From an uncultured Lachnospiraceae bacterium (lineage in GTDB: Bacteria; Bacillota; Clostridia; Lachnospirales; Lachnospiraceae), in NCBI GenBank assembly GCA_902794095.1, contig CADBFZ010000004.1, positions 124,001 through 188,000 on the forward strand: 64,000 bases of DNA. The letters run 5' to 3'. A program made the position numbers and the translations under genes. The notes below the pieces were generated by a model, which saw nothing but the letters and a program-made list of their open reading frames with translations, did no database searches and was not told the origin of the DNA. Each line of letters begins with the position of its first letter. Position 1 is the stretch's first letter. Positions 62,172 to 64,000 of the stretch are shown here, in pieces.

Positions 62172-63008
62172 ATGAATTTACTGATGCATTATCAGACCAT
62201 ATCGATGGTTCTGGCATTTATGACAAGCGCCCTGGCATCTTCCGTCGTATACAGACTTCTGTATCCGGGTAAGGGATTTGTTTACAGGAAGGGCACGGAG
62301 TTTGCGGGAATGATCAGGGCGCGAAAAGAGGGCTCTGTGTATGAGAAGGTGGAAAGCTGGCTCAGAAAAAACGGCGCATCCTATCACATCGGGAAAAGTA
62401 TAGATCCGGGAAGACTTGCAGGTCTTTGCATTGTAATGGGTTGCGCAGGATTCTTGGCAGGCATGAGCGTGTCGGGACCAATGGGACTTTTGCTTGGAGC
62501 GATGCTTGCCATGGCACTTCCCCTTGCGATTCCTGCACTTAACAGAGCGGATTCCAAGGCAATGCTTTCCGATATCAGGCTTATATATCACAGCCTGGGA
62601 GTGCAGATAAAAAGCGGAGTGTATGTGACGGACGCACTAGCGGAATGTTCCACATCTGTCAGAAACAAAAGGCTTAAAGGTGCACTGTCGGAGTTTTATG
62701 CCGACGTGATCATGAAATCGGATATCTATTCATCACTTGAAAGATTCAGGTCTTCTTTTGATGACAGATATATAGATTCACTATGTATCACCGTGGTCCA
62801 GGCACTTGAGTCCGGGCAGGCGGTGGAACTCCTCGAAGATATCGCAGAGCAGGTAAAGGATATGGAGGAGGAAGTTTTTGAATCAAGGAAAGCATCCCTG
62901 GACAGATTGCTGACACTCAGCCAGCTTCTGGTTCTTGGCGCGGTTCTTGCCACAGCTCTTTATACATGTGTCATGTACATGATGCAAAGAGCGGTGGGGT
63001 TCAGATGA
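62172..63008 (+). CDS. tadC: Tad pilus platform protein TadC-like
   Basis: A 278-residue inner-membrane protein with an N-terminal helix, a helical pair about 75-118 (CIVMGCAGFLAGMSVSG) and a T2SS-F domain (DIRLIYHSLGVQIKSGVYVTDALAE, SLCITVVQALESGQAVELLEDIAEQV), ending in a helix. With TadB it forms the assembly platform. The start at 62172 has GAGGTTTTT upstream. Confidence 0.88.
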   Translation: MNLLMHYQTISMVLAFMTSALASSVVYRLLYPGKGFVYRKGTEFAGMIRARKEGSVYEKVESWLRKNGASYHIGKSIDPGRLAGLCIVMGCAGFLAGMSVSGPMGLLLGAMLAMALPLAIPALNRADSKAMLSDIRLIYHSLGVQIKSGVYVTDALAECSTSVRNKRLKGALSEFYADVIMKSDIYSSLERFRSSFDDRYIDSLCITVVQALESGQAVELLEDIAEQVKDMEEEVFESRKASLDRLLTLSQLLVLGAVLATALYTCVMYMMQRAVGFR

Positions 63009-63050
63009 GGGGATTGTATCTGAATAATTGTTTTGAAAGGAGTATTTGAA

Positions 63051-63275
63051 ATGAAAGATTTTGAGAAAGTTGTAAAGGCAGCAATGCATAAGGAAAAGGG
63101 ACTCGACGGAATTCTTGTTACCATCGGGCTTTGTATCATCGCACTTTTACTGTGCGTTGTTATGAGGGATTCGCTTACCGAATTTATTCAAACGATTGTT
63201 GCGGAGATGACCAATTCGGCTAAGGGAATCCTCAGCACTCCCAGTGCATTTTCATTCAGCCCCATGTACTTCTGA
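63051..63275 (+). CDS. Small Flp-type pilin candidate or Tad accessory membrane protein
   Basis: A 74-residue protein with one hydrophobic helix (GILVTIGLCIIALLLCVVM, about 20-38) and a short soluble tail. AAGGAG precedes ATG 63051. Its place right after tadC and its size fit the major Flp pilin, but the usual leader-Gly then E/Y motif is not clear (KEKG-LDGILVTIG, no Glu at +5), so it may be an accessory protein instead. Confidence 0.7.
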   Translation: MKDFEKVVKAAMHKEKGLDGILVTIGLCIIALLLCVVMRDSLTEFIQTIVAEMTNSAKGILSTPSAFSFSPMYF

Positions 63276-63286
63276 GGGAAAGCTTT

Positions 63287-63673
63287 ATGAATGAACAATG
63301 TGATAAAAAACTTCCCGGACTTAAGAGTCCCGGCTCTGTGGGTGACGTGATGCCCATGTGCATCTTTGTAATCTGTATCGCTTTTGTGATGATCTCTTTT
63401 GCAGACTGCGTAAGAGTGATCAATGTGAAATCCTCCGTGTCCCAGATATCGAGACAGTACATTCTTAAGATGGAGACATACGGATATCTTACAGGTGAAG
63501 ACAGGGATGATCTTGTGAGCGCCCTGTCGGGTGCGGGGCTTGAAAACATATCGCTTGCGGGTACGGACATGTCTGAAGTCGGATACGGAAATAAGATAAG
63601 TCTTTATATACACGGAACTACGGAGGCGGGTTATGAGATCAATGAATTCAGAACATCAACCGCGAAGTATTAA
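63287..63673 (+). CDS. Tad locus single-pass protein (TadE/TadG-like minor pilin candidate)
   Basis: A 128-residue protein: a Gly/Pro-rich 20-residue start, a membrane helix (VMPMCIFVICIAFVMISFADCV, about 21-42), then about 85 residues of likely extracytoplasmic domain. It follows the previous gene after 11 bp and overlaps the next by 41 bp. Proteins of this shape are typical pseudopilin-like members of tad operons; the prepilin motif is degenerate. Confidence 0.72.
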   Translation: MNEQCDKKLPGLKSPGSVGDVMPMCIFVICIAFVMISFADCVRVINVKSSVSQISRQYILKMETYGYLTGEDRDDLVSALSGAGLENISLAGTDMSEVGYGNKISLYIHGTTEAGYEINEFRTSTAKY

Positions 63674-64000
63674 CCGAGAAAAAGGTCAGGCGGAATATGT
63701 TCTCGGAATGTATGCACTTATCTTTGTGATGGTCCTTGCACTTGCTTCTCTTCAGATAATGCAATACAAAGCAGATTCCGACATCACGGAAGATGCCCTG
63801 GCTGCATCCGCACTTGCGGCACTTGATATAGATCCGTACAGATACGGAGCAGATCATAAGCTTGTAATAAACGATCCCGCAGGCTGCCTTGAAATATTCA
63901 AGGATGCACTTAAGGGGAACATGAATCTTGATAATCTCTACAGGCCTGCGGATGGGAATACGTCTTATATTTCGGGCGTGGTTACCATAGAGGATTTCAG
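63633..64000 (+). CDS. TadE-like pseudopilin (partial, runs off right edge)
   Basis: At least 122 residues. A basic 18-residue start ending EKG, then QAEYVLGMYALIFVMVLALA, is a prepilin-like helix as in TadE/Flp-type proteins (Q-A-E-Y after the Gly). The soluble part begins SDITEDALAASALAALDIDPY. The start at 63633 has GGAGG at 6 bp; it overlaps the preceding gene by 41 bp. It is cut by the window end, so its length is unknown. Confidence 0.8.
   Translation, partial: MRSMNSEHQPRSINREKGQAEYVLGMYALIFVMVLALASLQIMQYKADSDITEDALAASALAALDIDPYRYGADHKLVINDPAGCLEIFKDALKGNMNLDNLYRPADGNTSYISGVVTIEDF

Overview
This window looks like a chromosomal segment from a low-to-moderate GC, anaerobic Gram-positive of the Lachnospiraceae type (Butyrivibrio or Pseudobutyrivibrio-like). 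That assignment is inference from gene content: clostridial-type xylA, the GGGtGRT/NifU-like pair, AddAB, KtrAB, FtsX-type peptide-responsive ABC transporters, Tad pilus genes and many Asp/Glu-rich lipoproteins. No rRNA, tRNA, CRISPR array, integrase or IS element was found. Genes are dense and operonic, with many ATGA/TAATG overlaps.

Layout. 1-5487 (minus): four overlapping genes for type IV (pseudo)pilin-like proteins, ending in a very large prepilin with GLUG-like repeats that runs off the left edge. 5.6-12.7 kb: xylose isomerase, a flavodoxin, a small ORF with a degraded TcdA-like tail, a YjeF-type epimerase, a GH31 glycosidase and enolase. 12.9-21.1 kb: a hybrid histidine kinase plus response regulator, four acidic lipoproteins and a TIR-TM-propeller protein. 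The kinase and lipoprotein promoters share a 20-bp box (18/20 identical) exactly 41 bp upstream of TATAAT, which ties them into one proposed circuit. 21.1-25.7 kb: exonuclease III, a NifU-like scaffold and GGGtGRT protein, a histidine phosphatase, a flavoredoxin and a small secreted protein. 25.8-32.5 kb: ABC ATPase, FtsX permease, Ntn-hydrolase-like lipoprotein, response regulator and kinase. 32.6-36.8 kb: TetR regulator and a second ABC/FtsX pair. 36.8-40 kb: KtrAB potassium uptake, a flavodoxin and a DUF3990 protein. 40-47.3 kb: addB-addA. 47.4-51.2 kb: a GLUG-like lipoprotein, an NAGPA-type glycosidase and a membrane protein. 51.3-53.1 kb: a fucose/arabinose isomerase-family protein and a TSCPD protein. 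53.2-59.7 kb: a chemoreceptor and potABCD, with an unusual PotA and PotD. 59.7-64 kb: a tiny antisense membrane protein, a structured leader and a Tad operon that runs off the right edge.

Regulatory themes. (1) A 16-bp inverted repeat GTTAG-N6-CTAAC occurs five times, all in upstream regions (xylA, flavodoxin, enolase, exoA/NifU-like, tetR-ABC); at three of them it lies 5-13 bp downstream of a recognisable -10. (2) A family of long hairpins built on GTGACAAGGGGTC occurs four times between genes. (3) Palindromes mark the tetR-ABC and flavodoxin-DUF3990 promoters. All functional statements are read from sequence and family knowledge; no database search was run.
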